A DNA stretch of 64,000 nucleotides from Otatea glauca (GCA_036346275.1 CM070724.1:48113038-48177037); one strand, 5' to 3'. Shown: positions 19,825-32,622, counted from the first letter of the stretch. Numbers and translations: made by a program. Notes: generated from the letters alone by a model not told the origin.

Positions 19825-21643
19825 CTACTAGTATAGTGCCTGTGCTAACGCCACGACGGCAGTACACCCGTTTATCAATTAAATGAGAAGATAAGTATGA
19901 ATACAACACTTAATAATAAAAGAGAAATTTAGAATTTTAAATGAATTTAAAAAGAAAAATGGAATTAAATGGAGGTCGAATAGGCGAAAACGGGCTCCCA
20001 AAAGATTTTAAATCAAGAAAGAGAAAGAAAAAAGAATTTTCTAATCTTAGATTTTTTTTTCAGCTTCCATGCTCTCTGGGCTTGGCCAGAGCAAGGGGGA
20101 GGGAAGGTCAGGGGTGGCCGACCGGTCGCAGTGGGTCGGAACTGGTGCGGCGAGATCGCCGGCACCGGTGCCTGCGGGGAGGAGTCACGGTTGCGGTGAA
20201 TTTCACCGGGAAAGATGACGGTGATGTCTTGGGTTACCTCTAAAATCCGGTGATCTTTACAAGAGGGAGCACTTAGGGATTTACGCAATGCGATGGGGTG
20301 GAGGAGAGCTCGCCGGCTTTTATAGCACCGAAACAAGCATATTTATGGAAACCATAATTTGGGATCAAATCAGATTGGGAGGAAATTTTGACAATAGAGC
20401 ACGGAATTTGGGGAATTAACACCATAGATGGAAAGAGGAGATTTGGTACGGGATTGATGGAGCTTTGGAGCTTCTTTCTTGTTTTAATGGAGGAGGAAGA
20501 GAAGAAGCTTCTGCAGTGCAAATTTGCAGACTAGAAGAAGCTACTGGTGAGTTGCCTTCATTTTTTTTTAAATATAAAAGGATTTTTGAAAAGATAGCAC
20601 ATTAGGTTAAAAAATTCTAGAAAAATTCTCAAAAAAACTTTCGATTATTTTGTACTTAATAAAATTATTTTCAAAAGAATTTAAATTATAAATTTGCCGA
20701 GAGACGCGCGTCATGAGTCGTGACCAAAGAACCTCGCCGCGTCGTCAAAGCCACCAATGGCGACCGTGGAGCCATTGCAGACCTGCGTTCTCCCGGCCGC
20801 GCTGCCCTATCTCCCGGTTTCCTTTTCCCAACACGTAATGTATGGTTATTTCCTTTTCCAGGACGTTTGTTTCCTTTTCCTTGATTCGGGACGTTTGTTT
20901 TCTTTTCCTTGTTGATCTTTGGAGGTGAGGAAGGTCATTTGTGGGCCACGAGGATGATTTGGAAAAATATGAAAAATAAATCTGCGCTCGCGATCACTGG
21001 ATCCGCAAGGAAAAAAGATAAAAGTTAAGCGATGCTTTCGCCGGCATTGGTTCCATGAGAAAAATTGAAAAAATTAAGCGGCACTCACAGACGGTTGGTT
21101 CCTTAGATAAAAATGAAAACAAAAATTCAGCGCTCTCCGTGCTTGTGAAATTAAACTCTATGGGGCTAGATCAGTAAAAAATCTCGAGAAGGGTCATATT
21201 CGGAAAAAATACGATCACAATACCAGGACAATAAAAAATTCAAGTCTTGTTTCCTTGCATGCGGATCCTCCCTGTTTATTTCCTTTTTTGATTCACCCTC
21301 CTTCCAAATATATAGTACGTACTATTTTGGCCAGTAAAAAATTCAAAAATAGTTTCCTTGCATGCGGATCCTTCTTATTTATTTCCTTGTTTGATTCGCT
21401 CTCCTTCCAAATATGTAGGTGGGGGAGGTCTGTTGTGGGCCACAGGGATGATTAGACACACTAAATAATGACCATCGGATGTAGGTGAGTAAAACTGAGG
21501 AAAGATCTGAGACGTTCATTTTGATGAATGCAAGTTTCTGAGGACGTTTTGCTGGGTGCACGAACATTGAGCCATCTCCAATGAGGTGTATTATTTAGGG
21601 TAGACGTAGAAAAAATTGCTTAGGTGCATTATAAAGGGGTATT
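19825..21643 (+). repeat. 1.8-kb dispersed repeat R1, Helitron-like start
   Basis: This starts CTACTAGTATAGTGCC and runs nearly collinear with 26511-28272 (constant offset of about 6685 bp). It has three parts: an AT-rich left end; a GC-rich middle (20090-20320) with a CACGGTTGCGGTGAATTTC phrase and a possible short promoter-like GAGAGCTCGCCGGCTTTTATAG; and a right part with GGGCCACAGGGATGA and GCATTATAAAGGGGTAT. Open frames are short and without domains. The left end resembles Helitron 5' termini, but the 3' hairpin and CTAG were not found, so the class stays open. Confidence 0.6.
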
Positions 21644-21800
21644 GTCATGTACCATAAAATTTAGTAATCTTGCTACATATACATGCGTTAAAATTCTCAA
21701 TGTGCAGTCAAAATGTAGCAGCGGGCATCCATATAATATCATCCAACAAGATAGGTATACTTATATACATATATATATACATATACAGAAATGTTATTCT

Positions 21801-24800
21801 ACAGCTGCGTGTAGAATAGTCTATTCTACTCCCCAGCACTCAACGCAAGGAACTGTACTTATATATATACTTACCACAGCACTCAATGCAAGGAACTGTC
21901 CCAGTGACTATATGCTACGTGGCAAAACACAAACCGTATCACAACTAGTAAATGACTAATAAATGCTACTTCTTGTATGTGTATGAATCTTTTTTTTGAT
22001 TTAGTCATAACTTTCAAATGAGAATGATTTTGGTCTTCAAATTTTTTTAGGATTGTAGAATCTCACATCCTCTATGTACAGTAATTTTTTTGAGAATTTT
22101 TGAAAATATGTACATGTGTTTTTCATGAACTTTAGAAAACACTGGATATGTTACCTTTTACTATTCAAACAAATGACATGTTATGAGTTATTACACTAGA
22201 TGTTACCATATTGAAATAAAATGTTAAACAACAGCTTTACACATGATATAGTAACACATTGAGTAATAGAAAATAAAATGTTATTTTTTTGACAGTAAAA
22301 GATAGCATATCCAAGTGTTTAGCACTTTGTCAATTTTATATATTTCAAATGCAATTGATTTTAGTCTTCAAATTTTATAGGGTTGTAGAGCCTCACCTCC
22401 CCTACGTGTGGTAATTTATTTGAGATTTTTTTAAATATTTTACTGCAGGTCCGACAAACAGAACTAAGTTCTTATTTATGAAAACCATACATACAGGTTT
22501 TCAAAAATTCTCAAAAAAATAACCATACATAGGGGAGGAGAGATTATACAACCATATAAAATTTGAAGACCAAAATAAAAAACAGCTAAAATATATGAAA
22601 AAGACAAATTCGGCTAACTAGTGATTAATTTTTCACTGTTTAGTGCTTTGTCAATTTCATATCTTTCGAATACGATTGAGTTTGGTCTTAAAATTTTGTA
22701 GGGTTGTAGAAGCTCATCTCCCCTGCATATAGTATTTTTTTTGAGATTTTTTGAAAACTTTCACATATAATTTTTATAGTTTTTAAACTATAAGACTGCT
22801 TTATAGAGGATACAGTAACACATTGAGTAATAGATAGTAAAATATTATTTTCTTGACAGTAAAAGACAGTATATCCTACTGTTTGGCACTTTGTCATTTT
22901 TATATCTTTCAAGTGCTATTGAGTTTTTATTCAAATTTTACAGGGTTGTAAAATCTCACCTCCCCTACGTGTGATACTTTTTAAAGAAATTTTCACATTA
23001 AAATGTTATTTTTCTTGACAATAAAAGACAGCATATCTTGTTGTTTAGCACTTTGTTATTTTCATATCTTTTAAATGCGATTGAGTTTTGTTTTGAACTT
23101 TTATAGGGTTATAGAAGCTCACCTCCCCTACGTGTGGTAATTTTTTAAGAAATTTCCAATTATTTTACTGTAGGTCTGATAAATAGAACCAAATTCTTAT
23201 TTATAAAAACCATATGTGCATAGTTTGAAAAATTCTCAAAAATTACCATACATAGAGGAGGTGAGATTATACAAACATGTAAAATTTGAAGACCAAAATC
23301 AATATCAACTGAAAGATATGAAAAAAGACAAATTTGGCTGACTAGTGATTTTTTATTGCTTAGTGCTTTGTCAATTTTATATCTTTCAAATGCGATTGAA
23401 TTTGGTCTTCAAATTTTGCAGAGTTGCAGAAGCTCACCTCGCCTGCATATGATAATTTTTTGAGATTTTTTGAAAACTTGTACATATAATTTTCATTAGT
23501 TTTACACTATAAAACTGCTCTCTACAGATATAGTAACACATTGAGTAATAGACAGTAAAATATTGTTATCTTGACGGTAAAAGACAATATATCCTTATGT
23601 TTGACACTTTATCATTTTCATATCTTTCAAGTGCGATAGAGTTTGATGTTCAAATTTTACAGGGTTGTAGAATCACACTTCCCCTACGTGTGGTAGTTTT
23701 TTGAGAATTTTTCACGGTAAAATATTATTTTTCTTGACAGTAAAAGATTACATATCCTGCTATTTAGCACTTTTTTAATTTTATATCTTTCAAATGCGAT
23801 TGAGTTTGGTCTTCAAATTTTACAAAGTTGTAGAAGCTCAACTTCCCTACGTGTGGCAATTTTTTGTGTATTTTTCAAATATTTTACTACAGATCCCACA
23901 AACAGAACTAAATTCTTATTCGTGAAAATCATATGTACATGTTTTTAAAAATTCTCAAAAAATTACTATACATAGGGGAGGTAAGATTATACATCTCTAT
24001 AAAATTTGAAGGCCAAAATCAATATCAGCTAAAAGATACAAAAAGATAAATCCGGCTGACTAGTGATTTTTCGTTGTTTAGTGCTTTGTCAATTTCATAT
24101 CTTTCGAGTGCGATTGAATTTGGTCTTCAAATTTTGTAGGGTTGTAGAATCTCATCTCCCCTACATATGATAATTTTTTGAGATTTTTTCAAAACGTGTA
24201 CATATAATTTTCATAGATTTTATACTTTAAATTGCTTTATACAGATATAGTAAGACATTGAGTAATATTTAGTAAAATGTTGTTTTCTTTACGGTAAAAG
24301 ACAATATATTTTGTTGTTTGGCATTTTGTTATTTTCATATCTTTTAAATACGATTGAATTTGGTCTTCAAATTTTATAGGGTTGTAGAATCTCATCTCCC
24401 CTACGTGTGATAATTTTTTGAGAATTTTCACAGTAAAATGTTATTTTCTCGACAGTAAAAGACAGTATATCCTGTTGTTTAGTATTTTGTTATTTTCATA
24501 TATTTCAAATGTGATTGAGTTTGGTCTTCAAATTTTATAGGTTTATAGAAGCTCACATTTCCTACATATGGTAATTTTTTGAGAATTTTTCAAATATTTT
24601 ACTGCAAGTTCGACAAATAGAACTAAATTCTTATTCATAAAAAACATATGTACAGGTTTTCAAAAATTCTCAAAAAAATTATCGTACACAGGGGAGGTGA
24701 GATTCTACGAACCTGTAAAATTTGAAGACAAAAATTATTCTCATTTGAAAGTTATGGAAAAAAAAGATTCATGTACAAACAAAAAGTAGTATTTATTAGT

Positions 24801-24970
24801 CATTTACTGTTCGTTGCATGGAAAACATTTTGTGTGAATGATTTGAACATGTTTATGCTTTGGTTTTGCATGACATCGAGTTACGATTGGGTTATGACCA
24901 GCGTGACGGGGTTTATAGCTCACGTGTAGAATAGATAACGCTACGCGCTGGCGCAGAATAGCCCTACCGT
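21801..24970. mobile_element. TA-flanked long inverted-repeat element A, 3.2 kb
   Basis: The left end is ACAGCTGCGTGTAGAATAG. The right end read inward is ACGGTAGGGCTATTCTGCGC then TATTCTACACG. Inside these, 21945-22130 and 24650-24810 form a diverged inverted repeat of about 170 bp (ATGACTAATAAAT, TTTCAAATGAGAAT, TTTTTTTGAGAATTTTTGAAAA). TA-rich microsatellite DNA lies on both sides (21765-21786 and 24968-25004). Element B at 32691-34298 shares both ends, the inner right arm and the TA flanks. No transposase frame was seen. Insertion into TA microsatellites recalls the rice Micron MITEs, but the relationship is unproven. Confidence 0.65.
22335..24755. repeat. Higher-order repeat, about 720 bp, inside element A
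   Basis: A 95-bp monomer (TATCTTTCAAATGCGATTGA, TTGGTCTTCAAATTTTA, GGGTTGTAGAAGCTCAC, CCCCTACGTGTG) occurs many times. In the pattern three direct copies are followed by one inverted copy. Direct copies start near 22657, 22900 and 23062 with an inverted one at 23225; then 23378, 23618, 23782 and 23940; then 24096, 24334, 24498 and 24655. The period is about 718-721 bp, repeated three times, with a partial unit at 22335-22597. Confidence 0.8.
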
Positions 24971-25009
24971 ATACATATGTATATGTATATATATGTATAT
25001 GTATACGTT

Positions 25010-25450
25010 TTGACCTTGGTTTTTGACGAATCAGCGGTATCGAAATTCGCGAAAAACCAAACAAAATTTGTGAAAAATCGAATGTTTTCAAAAGTCAAAC
25101 AAATTTAAAATCTAGTTAAATAGCGGAGCGAAATTTGAATAAAAAGTTCGAAAACCGCTCAAAGCAGCAAATTTCGAGCAGTTTTCTCAAAAATCAGTGA
25201 CAGGTTGAAAAATTGGGGAAAAATGCAAGAAAATTTCCTTTTTGGGAACTTTTCTCCAAACTTCGCATTAAAAAAATTACGCCAAAGGTCATAAAGCTAT
25301 TAATACTAATTTTAGGGAAATTTTGTATAAATTTTTCAAATTTTCCATTTTTTTGAATTTGAATTTAAACTTGAGAGGTAAATCGAACGGTATGCTTTTC
25401 TGAACCGGTACGGTATGAACGAAGTTGGTGAAATCTTAGCGGTTTTCGAC
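25010..25450. other. AT-rich block, possible hAT-like relic
   Basis: The sequence style (GGTTTTTGACGAATC at left; GCGGTTTTCGACGAAATTTG at right; CCGGTACGGTA inside) resembles the interior of the CAGGGTT hAT elements at 7825 and 44693. No convincing inverted ends or 8-bp duplication could be fixed. It has no coding content. Confidence 0.3.
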
Positions 25451-26510
25451 GAAATTTGAATCCCTTTCCAAAGCATATGGCCAACCGCTGTCACTGTGGG
25501 TTTTATTGGACGACTGGTCCAACGATGGTCGATGGGTAGAAATAGCGTGGGTGCGCAACCAGCAAGCCGGTTTGGTGCCACCACCCAACTCGGCGTGGTG
25601 TTTGGGCTCGTTGGCTAAGACCTTACCGTCGCAAACCAATTCAGAATTTTGGTCCGGTTATCCAGCCACACCTGGTGCATGCGGCGCGCCGATCGCCGTG
25701 GCTCTCCTCCGGCCACCGTCTCCGTTGCCGTCGACGTGTTGCTTATCATTTACCACGCTGATGCTGTTAAGAGGACTCATAGCTATGATACAGACTTCGA
25801 TCCATTCCCAGGGATTTTCTTTTTTTAACTTTAACTAGCACATGTGTGTTTTGCTTCAAGAAAGAGAGAGTGCTAGCTACAAATTAAATAAATCACAATG
25901 CATATCAAAAAAAAAAAACTGAAGAAGCACCAAGTTTCATATAGCTTTTTATAGCAACAATAGCAAATAATTATTTATTTCTATGCATACACATTTACCC
26001 GATTACAAAGACATGATTGATCCATCACATATATACATTTACGGGTATCGATAATCATCAAATACCTAGCTAATCCTCAAATGTAAACCGCAAAGGTAGG
26101 CGGCAATGTGGGAGGAAAAATATTTATGTAGCACTTTACTTTGCGGTATATCTTCCGAGCTCGTCTTATTACTCAGTTTTATATCGGAATTAAGATATCG
26201 TATTTACCACAGGAGAAAGAATATATACAAAGTAATTGTTGAACTGAAACTTAACTTGTCCAATACAAGTTTTCTTACAAATGATGATTTTCTTGAGCTA
26301 GCTTCATTGTGACCGGACGATAGACCAATACAAACTTTCTTACAAATAATGAATTGTTTGTGTGTTTTTAGTCTATCTTCACATTGACCAAGGATTTTAC
26401 AAAATCTTTGTTTAATTGCTTTGGGTCAATCACGATTGCCGCGTATGCTGTAGGATAATATTGTTTCCATCTTGTCTCACGGATTTGGATTTATCAAGAG
26501 CTTTTTATCA
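25451..26510. other. Intergenic, nothing recognised
   Basis: A GC-richer patch (25490-25750) keeps frames open on both strands without recognisable domains. The rest is AT-rich spacer. Confidence 0.35.
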
Positions 26511-28272
26511 CTACTAGTATAGTGCCTATGCTAACGCTACGACGGCAGTACACCCGCTTATCAATTAAATGAGAAGATAAGTATGAATACAACACTTAAT
26601 AATAAAAGAGAAATTTAGAATTTTAAATGAATTTAGAAAGAAAAACGGAACTAAATGGAGGTCGAATGGGCGAAAACGGGCTCCCAAAAGATTTTAAATC
26701 AAGAAAGAGAAAGAAAAAAGAATTTTATGATTTTAGATTATTTTTTTTGCAGCTTCCACAGAGAGCACATCGTGCTCTCTAGGCTTGGCCAGCGCAAGGG
26801 AGGAAGGCGGGGTGGCGGTCGGTCATGATGGGTCGGCCTCGTGCGGCGAGATCGCCAAGACCGCGCGCTGAGGAGGAGTCACGGTTGCGGTGAATTTCGC
26901 CGGGAAAGATAACGGTGATGGCTTGGGTTACCTCCAAAATCCGGCGATCTTTATAAGAGGGAGCACTTGGGGATTTACGCAATGCGATGGGGTGGAGGAG
27001 AGCTCGCCGACTTTTATAGCCCCGAAACAAGCATATTTATGGAAACCATAATTTGGGATCAAATCAGATTGGGAGGAAATTTTGGCAATAGAGCACGAAA
27101 TTTGGAGAATTAACATCATAGATGGAAAGAGGAGATTTGGTGCGGGATTGATGGAGCTTTGGAGCTTCTTTCTTGCTTTAATGGAGGGAGGGAAGAGAAG
27201 AAGCTTCTTCGATCCAAATGCAGCGACTAGAAGAAGCTACAGGTGAGTTGCCTTCATTTTTTAAATATAGAAGGATTTTTGAAAAGATAGCACATTAGGT
27301 TAAAAATTCTAGAAAATTCTCAAAAAACTTTCGATTATTTTGTACTTAATAAAATTATTTAAAAAAATTAAATTATAAATTTGCCGAGAAGACGCGGTCG
27401 CGAGGTCGTGACCAAAGAACCTCGCCGCTTCAAAAGCCACGATGGCGGCACTGTGGAGCCATTGCGGACTGTGTTCTCCGGCCATGCGCCCCATCTCCGG
27501 TTTCCTTTTCCCAAAGACGTAATGTATGATACTTTCTTTTCCAGACGTTTGTTTCCTTTTCCTTGATTCCAAGACGTTTGTTTCCTTTTCCTTGTTGATC
27601 TTTGGAGGTGAGAGAAGGTCTGTTGTGGGTCACGAGGATGATTTGGAAAAATATGGAAAAATAAATCTGCGCTCACCATCATTGGATCCGCAAGGAAAAA
27701 GATAAAATTAAGCAGTGCTTCATGCGCACCGGTTCCGAGAAAAAATGAAAAAATTAAGCAACACTCACGGATCGTTGGTTCCTTAGATAAAAAAATAAAA
27801 ACAAAAATTCAACGCTCTCCGTGCGCTGAAATTAGGCTCTATGGGGCTAGATCCGTAAAAAAGTCTTGAGAAGGGTCATATTCGGAAAAAAAATATGATC
27901 ACAATGCCAGGACAATAAAAAGTTCAAGTCTTGTTTCCTTGCATGTGGATCCTCCCTGTTTATTTCATTGTTTGATTCACCCTCCTTCTAAATATGTAGT
28001 ACGTACAATTTTGGCCAGTAAAAAATTCAAGTCTGGTTTCCTTGCATGCGGATCCTCCTTATTTATTTCCTTGTTTGATTCGCTCTCCTTCCAAATATGT
28101 AGGTGGGGGAGGTCTGTTGTGGGCCACAGGGATGATTAGACACACTAAATAATGGCCAACAGATGTGGGTGAATAAAACTGAGGAAAGATCTGAGACGTT
28201 CATTTTGATAAATGCAAGTTTGTGGGGGACGTTTTCCTTCCAAAATTGCTTAGATGCATTATAAAGAGGTAT
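26511..28272 (+). repeat. 1.8-kb dispersed repeat R2, copy of R1
   Basis: This begins CTACTAGTATAGTGCC and follows R1 (19825-21643) almost base for base, with scattered substitutions and small indels. It lacks about 60 bp before the right end (the GCCATCTCCAATGAGG part of R1). The two copies have the same orientation and enclose element A. Confidence 0.7.
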
Positions 28273-29183
28273 AGATTCATGCTTCATAGGCACACAAGCC
28301 AACATAGCCAAATTGAATCAACAGTTCAGCAGGTATGTAATGTCTTCATTTTCTTTATGAGTAGGTATTATATAGTTAACCGTTCCCTCATATATACAGG
28401 AGTAATAATCATCCTCATTTATACTGTGCTAAAAGGAGGAGGAAGGGGAGCTCAGAGATATGTGAGAGGACAGGGAGAGGGGCGGTAGAGAGGCGAGGAG
28501 AGAGTGAAGGGAAGAAGAGAGAGTAAGATTATAAGTGTACTACTATTTCAAATATTTTTCATTTAATGTGACGTGAATTTGATATGCCACTGGGTCTGCT
28601 GCAATGCTTGTCGGTGGAGAAGAGAGAGGGAGACGGGTGAAGAGAGTGAGGAGAGAGTCAGAGAGAGGAGAGGATATTTTCATGTGTCATGATATTTCTA
28701 TGAGTTTGTCATAACACACATGCATTCAGCTGTAAAGATGTTCTTGTATCCTAAATATATTATATACTAAATAAAATGTTTTCTTTGTATTCATGTTGGA
28801 CAAGAAATAACGTCAACTACTAAATATGTACTTTACTTAATATGTGTGTATGAGAATTTTAATGTCTATTGTACAATTTTAGTCACGTTAGATGATATGT
28901 ATCACTTTTTTTTAGAACCCGTTACAACACATGGATACTTTACTAGTACGGTGTTATGTGTGTGTTAAGCTGTGGGTATGGGTGTATTTATAGGGATGCA
29001 GTGTTTGGCATTGAGCTAATCGGTTGTTTTATCTGGTAACCTTTTTCTTTTAAAATAGAGTAGATTTTTGGGTGTTGGATATCTTCAACTGACATCTAGA
29101 CCCTTCCTCTCCTAGGAACGGAGGCTTTGTGTCAGGTTGTTCATAGTGTTTTGTGGTGGGTAGGGGTGGCCAGGTAGGAGTAA
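28273..29183. other. Intergenic with long purine-rich tracts
   Basis: 28436-28530 and 28614-28673 are nearly all A and G (GAGGAG, AGAGAG, GGGAGA), giving purine-strand asymmetry of 95 and 60 bp. The rest is AT-rich. A CTAGTACGGTG phrase near 28945 resembles the R1/R2 left end. No gene was seen. Confidence 0.45.
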
Positions 29184-29590
29184 CTAGATAGCATTGCGCG
29201 CAACGCCGCGCCGCGCAAATCCTACTCCGAAGTTTTTTATTGCAAAAACGGTAGAAGTATCTAAATGTAATTTTAAATATTTTGGGATTAAAGAACCGAC
29301 GTTAATGTAAAATTTGCGAAACCACTTTTTTTTTTTGCAAAATAACGTAATTTTAAATCTTTTGGGTTTAAAGGATCGGCACCCGTGTCGATTTTGCGGA
29401 ACCACGTGATTTTTTTCACGAAATAACCGGATCTAAACATAATTCTAAATCTTTCAGGTTTAAAGAACCGTACCACGGGATTTTTTTCGCAAAATATTCG
29501 GACCTAAACTTAATTTGAAATCTTTCAGGTTTAAAGAACCGACGCCCGGATTGAATTTGTGGAACTACGTGGCACTTTCTTCTTCTTTAT
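29184..29590 (-). mobile_element. Helitron 3' end with internal minisatellite
   Basis: On the minus strand the sequence ends with a GC-rich inverted repeat (TTGCGCG then CGCGCAA), a short spacer (TGCTAT) and CTAG, with a T as the next host base. That is the standard Helitron 3' terminus. Inside are four to five tandem units of about 75-105 bp containing AAATCTTTCAGGTTTAAAG and AACCG. The 5' TC end could not be placed, so the right limit is a guess. Confidence 0.5.
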
Positions 29591-29678
29591 TTGCCGTTGC
29601 ATTCAATAGCCTTACTGCAGAAGGACTCGCTCGCGATTTCCAATTTTCTAGAGGGCTCTTTCGTGAAAGCGATGACGT

Positions 29679-29679
29679 G

Positions 29680-29706
<27 letters not shown>
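29679..29706. repeat. (TA)n microsatellite
   Basis: Perfect AT dinucleotide run of about 28 bases. Confidence 0.9.
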
Positions 29707-29711
<5 letters not shown>

Positions 29712-29844
29712 CCGTGCCAATGTGATACAGATGAACAACAGGGACGGTGTGGCCGTACCGTGTAGCCCCTACTGCTCTGAGCCTTCTTGTGAATATGGAG
29801 TGTTTTATTAGTCCAACGTGAAAAATAACATACATGTCAAGAAT

Positions 29845-30214
29845 CTATACCCTTTTATAATACACTTAAGTATTCTTTTCTACGTCTATCCTAAATAATG
29901 CACCCCATTAGAGATGGCCCAACCTTTATGCATCCAACGAAACGTCCCCAGAAACTTGCCTCCATCAAAATTAACCTCTCAGATCTTTCCTCAGCTTTAC
30001 TCACCCACATCCGATGACCATTATTTAATGTGTCTAACTCATCCCTGTGGCCCACAACATATCTCCTCCCACCTCCAGCATCATCTCAAGGAAAAGGAAA
30101 TAAATATCCTAGAATTATGGAAAAGGAAACAAACGTTCTAGAAAAGGAAAAGACCATATATTACGTACTGAGAAAAGGAAACCGGAAGACAGGACATTAT
30201 ACTAGTTTCACTAA
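29845..30214 (-). repeat. Inverted fragment of the R1/R2 repeat
   Basis: Read on the minus strand it has the R-family left end (ACTAGTATAATGTCC) joined to the R-family right part (GGGCCACAGGGATGA, TGCATTATTTAGGATAGACG, TATTATAAAAGGGTAT). The GC-rich middle is missing. It closely matches 30980-31346. Confidence 0.65.
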
Positions 30215-30392
30215 ATTGGGCAATGCTTTGTGTTGGTTTTCCCTTTTCTTTTTGAGAGAAGTTGGGTTTTCTTAGAATGTTGGTAATCAATAAAGGCCAT
30301 TGAGATTCTTAGAAAACTTATATGTTTCATGAAACGAACAAATATAATATGTAATGATATGTGAACCGCACGGGTGATCAGGTTCACACTAA

Positions 30393-30623
30393 GGCCCTGT
30401 TTGGCAGAGCTCTAGATCCTAGTTTTACCTCAGAGCTGGAGTTTGTAGGCTAAAATAAAATGAATTAAGTTTATATTTTTAGTATAAAATGTAAACAAGA
30501 TGATCCACATAAACACTCTTAATGTATCCACAGCTCAAACTTCATAAATTTTTGAAGCTGAGAATACCCTGCTCCACCAACTCTACGGATTTTGGTGGAG
30601 CTAGAGTTATCCCAAACACCCCC
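30393..30623. mobile_element. Tourist-like (PIF/Harbinger) MITE, 231 bp
   Basis: The element starts GGCCCTGTTTGG and ends CCAAACACCCCC, so the inverted ends share TGTTTGG. It is flanked by TAA on both sides (30390-30392 and 30624-30626), the 3-bp target duplication of PIF/Harbinger elements. It is non-coding. Confidence 0.85.
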
Positions 30624-30626
30624 TAA

Positions 30627-30979
30627 ATATCTATGCAACAATTTATTCTTTTTAATACACAGCTAAGGATCAACATACTAAACTATTCCAGGCATACCAA
30701 GTTACAAACTATTTACGAGTATACTTAATCCACAATTACTATACTAAAAAATTAACGTTAGCAGTCTAAAGCTGTGTAAAGCCCCATTTTGAACGCAGTC
30801 GATTTTTTTAGATTCTTGTGAAAATTGAACTCTTTCCTGTGATGAAATTCCAGCAAAAATTTTATATTCCAAACATAAAAAAATTAAAAGGGATTCCAAG
30901 GAAGATATTTGTAAAAAAGGAAGTCACCTACACGATGAGATATAAGCATAATACCTTTCCTAGGAGGGATAAAATCATC
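30627..30979. other. Spacer, nothing recognised
   Basis: AT-rich sequence between the Tourist-like MITE and the second inverted R fragment. Confidence 0.4.
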
Positions 30980-31346
30980 GCATCTATACCCCTTTATAAT
31001 GCACCTAAGCATTCTTTTCTACGTCCACTCAAAATAATGCACCCTACTAGAGATGGCCTAACCTTCATGCACCCAGCGAAACGTCCTCAGAAACTTGCCT
31101 CCATCAAAATTAACCTCTCAGATCTTTCCTCAGCTTTACTCACCCACATCCGATGGCCATTATTTAATGTGTCTAACTCATCCTTGTGGCCCACAACAGA
31201 TCTCCCCCCACCTCCAGCATCATCTCAAGGAAAAGGAAACAAATATCCTGGAGTTAAGGAAAAGGAAACAAACGTTCTAGAAAAGGAAAAGACCATATAT
31301 TACGTGCTGGGAAAAGAAAACCGGAAGACAGGACACTATACTAGTA
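30980..31346 (-). repeat. Second inverted fragment of the R1/R2 repeat
   Basis: Nearly the same as 29845-30214. On the minus strand it has left end ACTAGTATAGTGTCC fused to the right-hand part of the R family. Two internally deleted copies with the same junction suggest that the short form is itself a mobile unit. Confidence 0.65.
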
Positions 31347-32210
31347 AAATTCTAGTAGATAGTAGAAGACATCAGTATGTAGAGAACATATATATTTAAT
31401 TGAAAATTAAGATGGTAACATGCTAGATCTGGCACATAATATCAATTCAAATCAGATGAGTGAGGAATCGGCTTCGAGAATACAATCCAACACGGAATAA
31501 ATTAATGTAGTTAAATTAAGCATGTAATAGGTTAGAAGATCAAAAAATTTCATAGGAGATCTTAGCCCCATGATCTAGGAGTAACACCAATAGATCTAGG
31601 TATATATATATATATATATGTCTGAGATTGGAATGGTAGAGGGTACAAGAGTGAGGCCTCACATGAGCATGGCGTGATTTAATTAGGAGGGCCATCGAGA
31701 TATCAATATCTTGTGATGGGTATCTTGAAAACATCGATTTGCAAACTGGCAAATTGGAACGAGAAAAGGAGATGATCAACACGTACTACTTATAGCCACG
31801 GGTTAGCGGAAATTTGTTTTATGCGTGTCCTGCATTGCTCTTTGTCCTACTATTGTAACATTATGTGGCTGGCAGTCCTGTCGAGAAAATACTTTACTCT
31901 TCTTTTTTAATATGTGTTCTACATTGCTTTTAATTTTTCCTGCGTACTATTGTAACATGGTCACTTCATAAGCGCAAAAATGAACTCTTGACTTAGTTTT
32001 TCTTTGTCAAGTTAATTTGAGGATTTACAGCCCAAAAGAGGTGCACTTGGTAAATAATTGATACCCTCATAATTTAATAACACTTTAATTTTTACACCAT
32101 ACAGGGCTAAATCACTAGTCCACCAGGCGTCACTACATTTCGTCAGGAAGTTTCGTAAAACAAACATTTGCTCGTGAATTAGGATGTGCTTGTTCATAGT
32201 CATTTCGATG
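31347..32210. other. Intergenic, (TA)n only
   Basis: No gene was recognised. A pure TA run lies at 31601-31619. Confidence 0.4.
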
Positions 32211-32229
32211 GCATACTGTAGTCAGGTCT

Positions 32230-32445
32230 TGAAGGGAGAAGCTTAAGGATTATCAAGTCTAAAGACGATTTGCAAATCGGCAAGTGGTATAAGCTGAGGG
32301 AGCATTATCACCGTGCAAACCGATTCATAAGCCAAAGCCAACATTCGTCCAGGTGCTGGAAAAATATGAAAGGAGAAATAACAGGCCACGCTATCCTGCA
32401 CGTCGGTCAGATAACTTGTATTGGCCCAATAAGTGCCCGATAAGT
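32230..32445 (+). pseudogene. Fragment of Tat-lineage gag region
   Basis: About 215 bp match the spacer between gag and protease of the retrotransposon at 46819. The pieces are a QIGKWYK-type phrase, then VLEKYERRNNRPRYPARRSD, against VGKWYKAEK and LMEKYERMNSQP near 49605-49720 there. Frames change inside. It is a displaced retrotransposon fragment without LTRs nearby. Confidence 0.6.
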
Positions 32446-32620
32446 TTCAAAAAATTTCGTGTGCAAACGGGTATTTCCCCTATGTATTTACATGCAAATC
32501 TTTTTGAAATTTTTAGGACGTTGAGCGTAACCAGTTTACTAACTAGTTCAAACAAATTTGAACTGAAATTCAAAGTAGAGTTTTCTTTTTTGATAATAGT
32601 TTGATTATAGATATGTGCTG

Positions 32621-32622
<2 letters not shown>

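Noticed and set aside
24999..25460. Third CAGGGTT-type hAT element
   Set aside because: The style of sequence is right, but no inverted termini or 8-bp duplication could be matched, so it is listed only as a possible relic.
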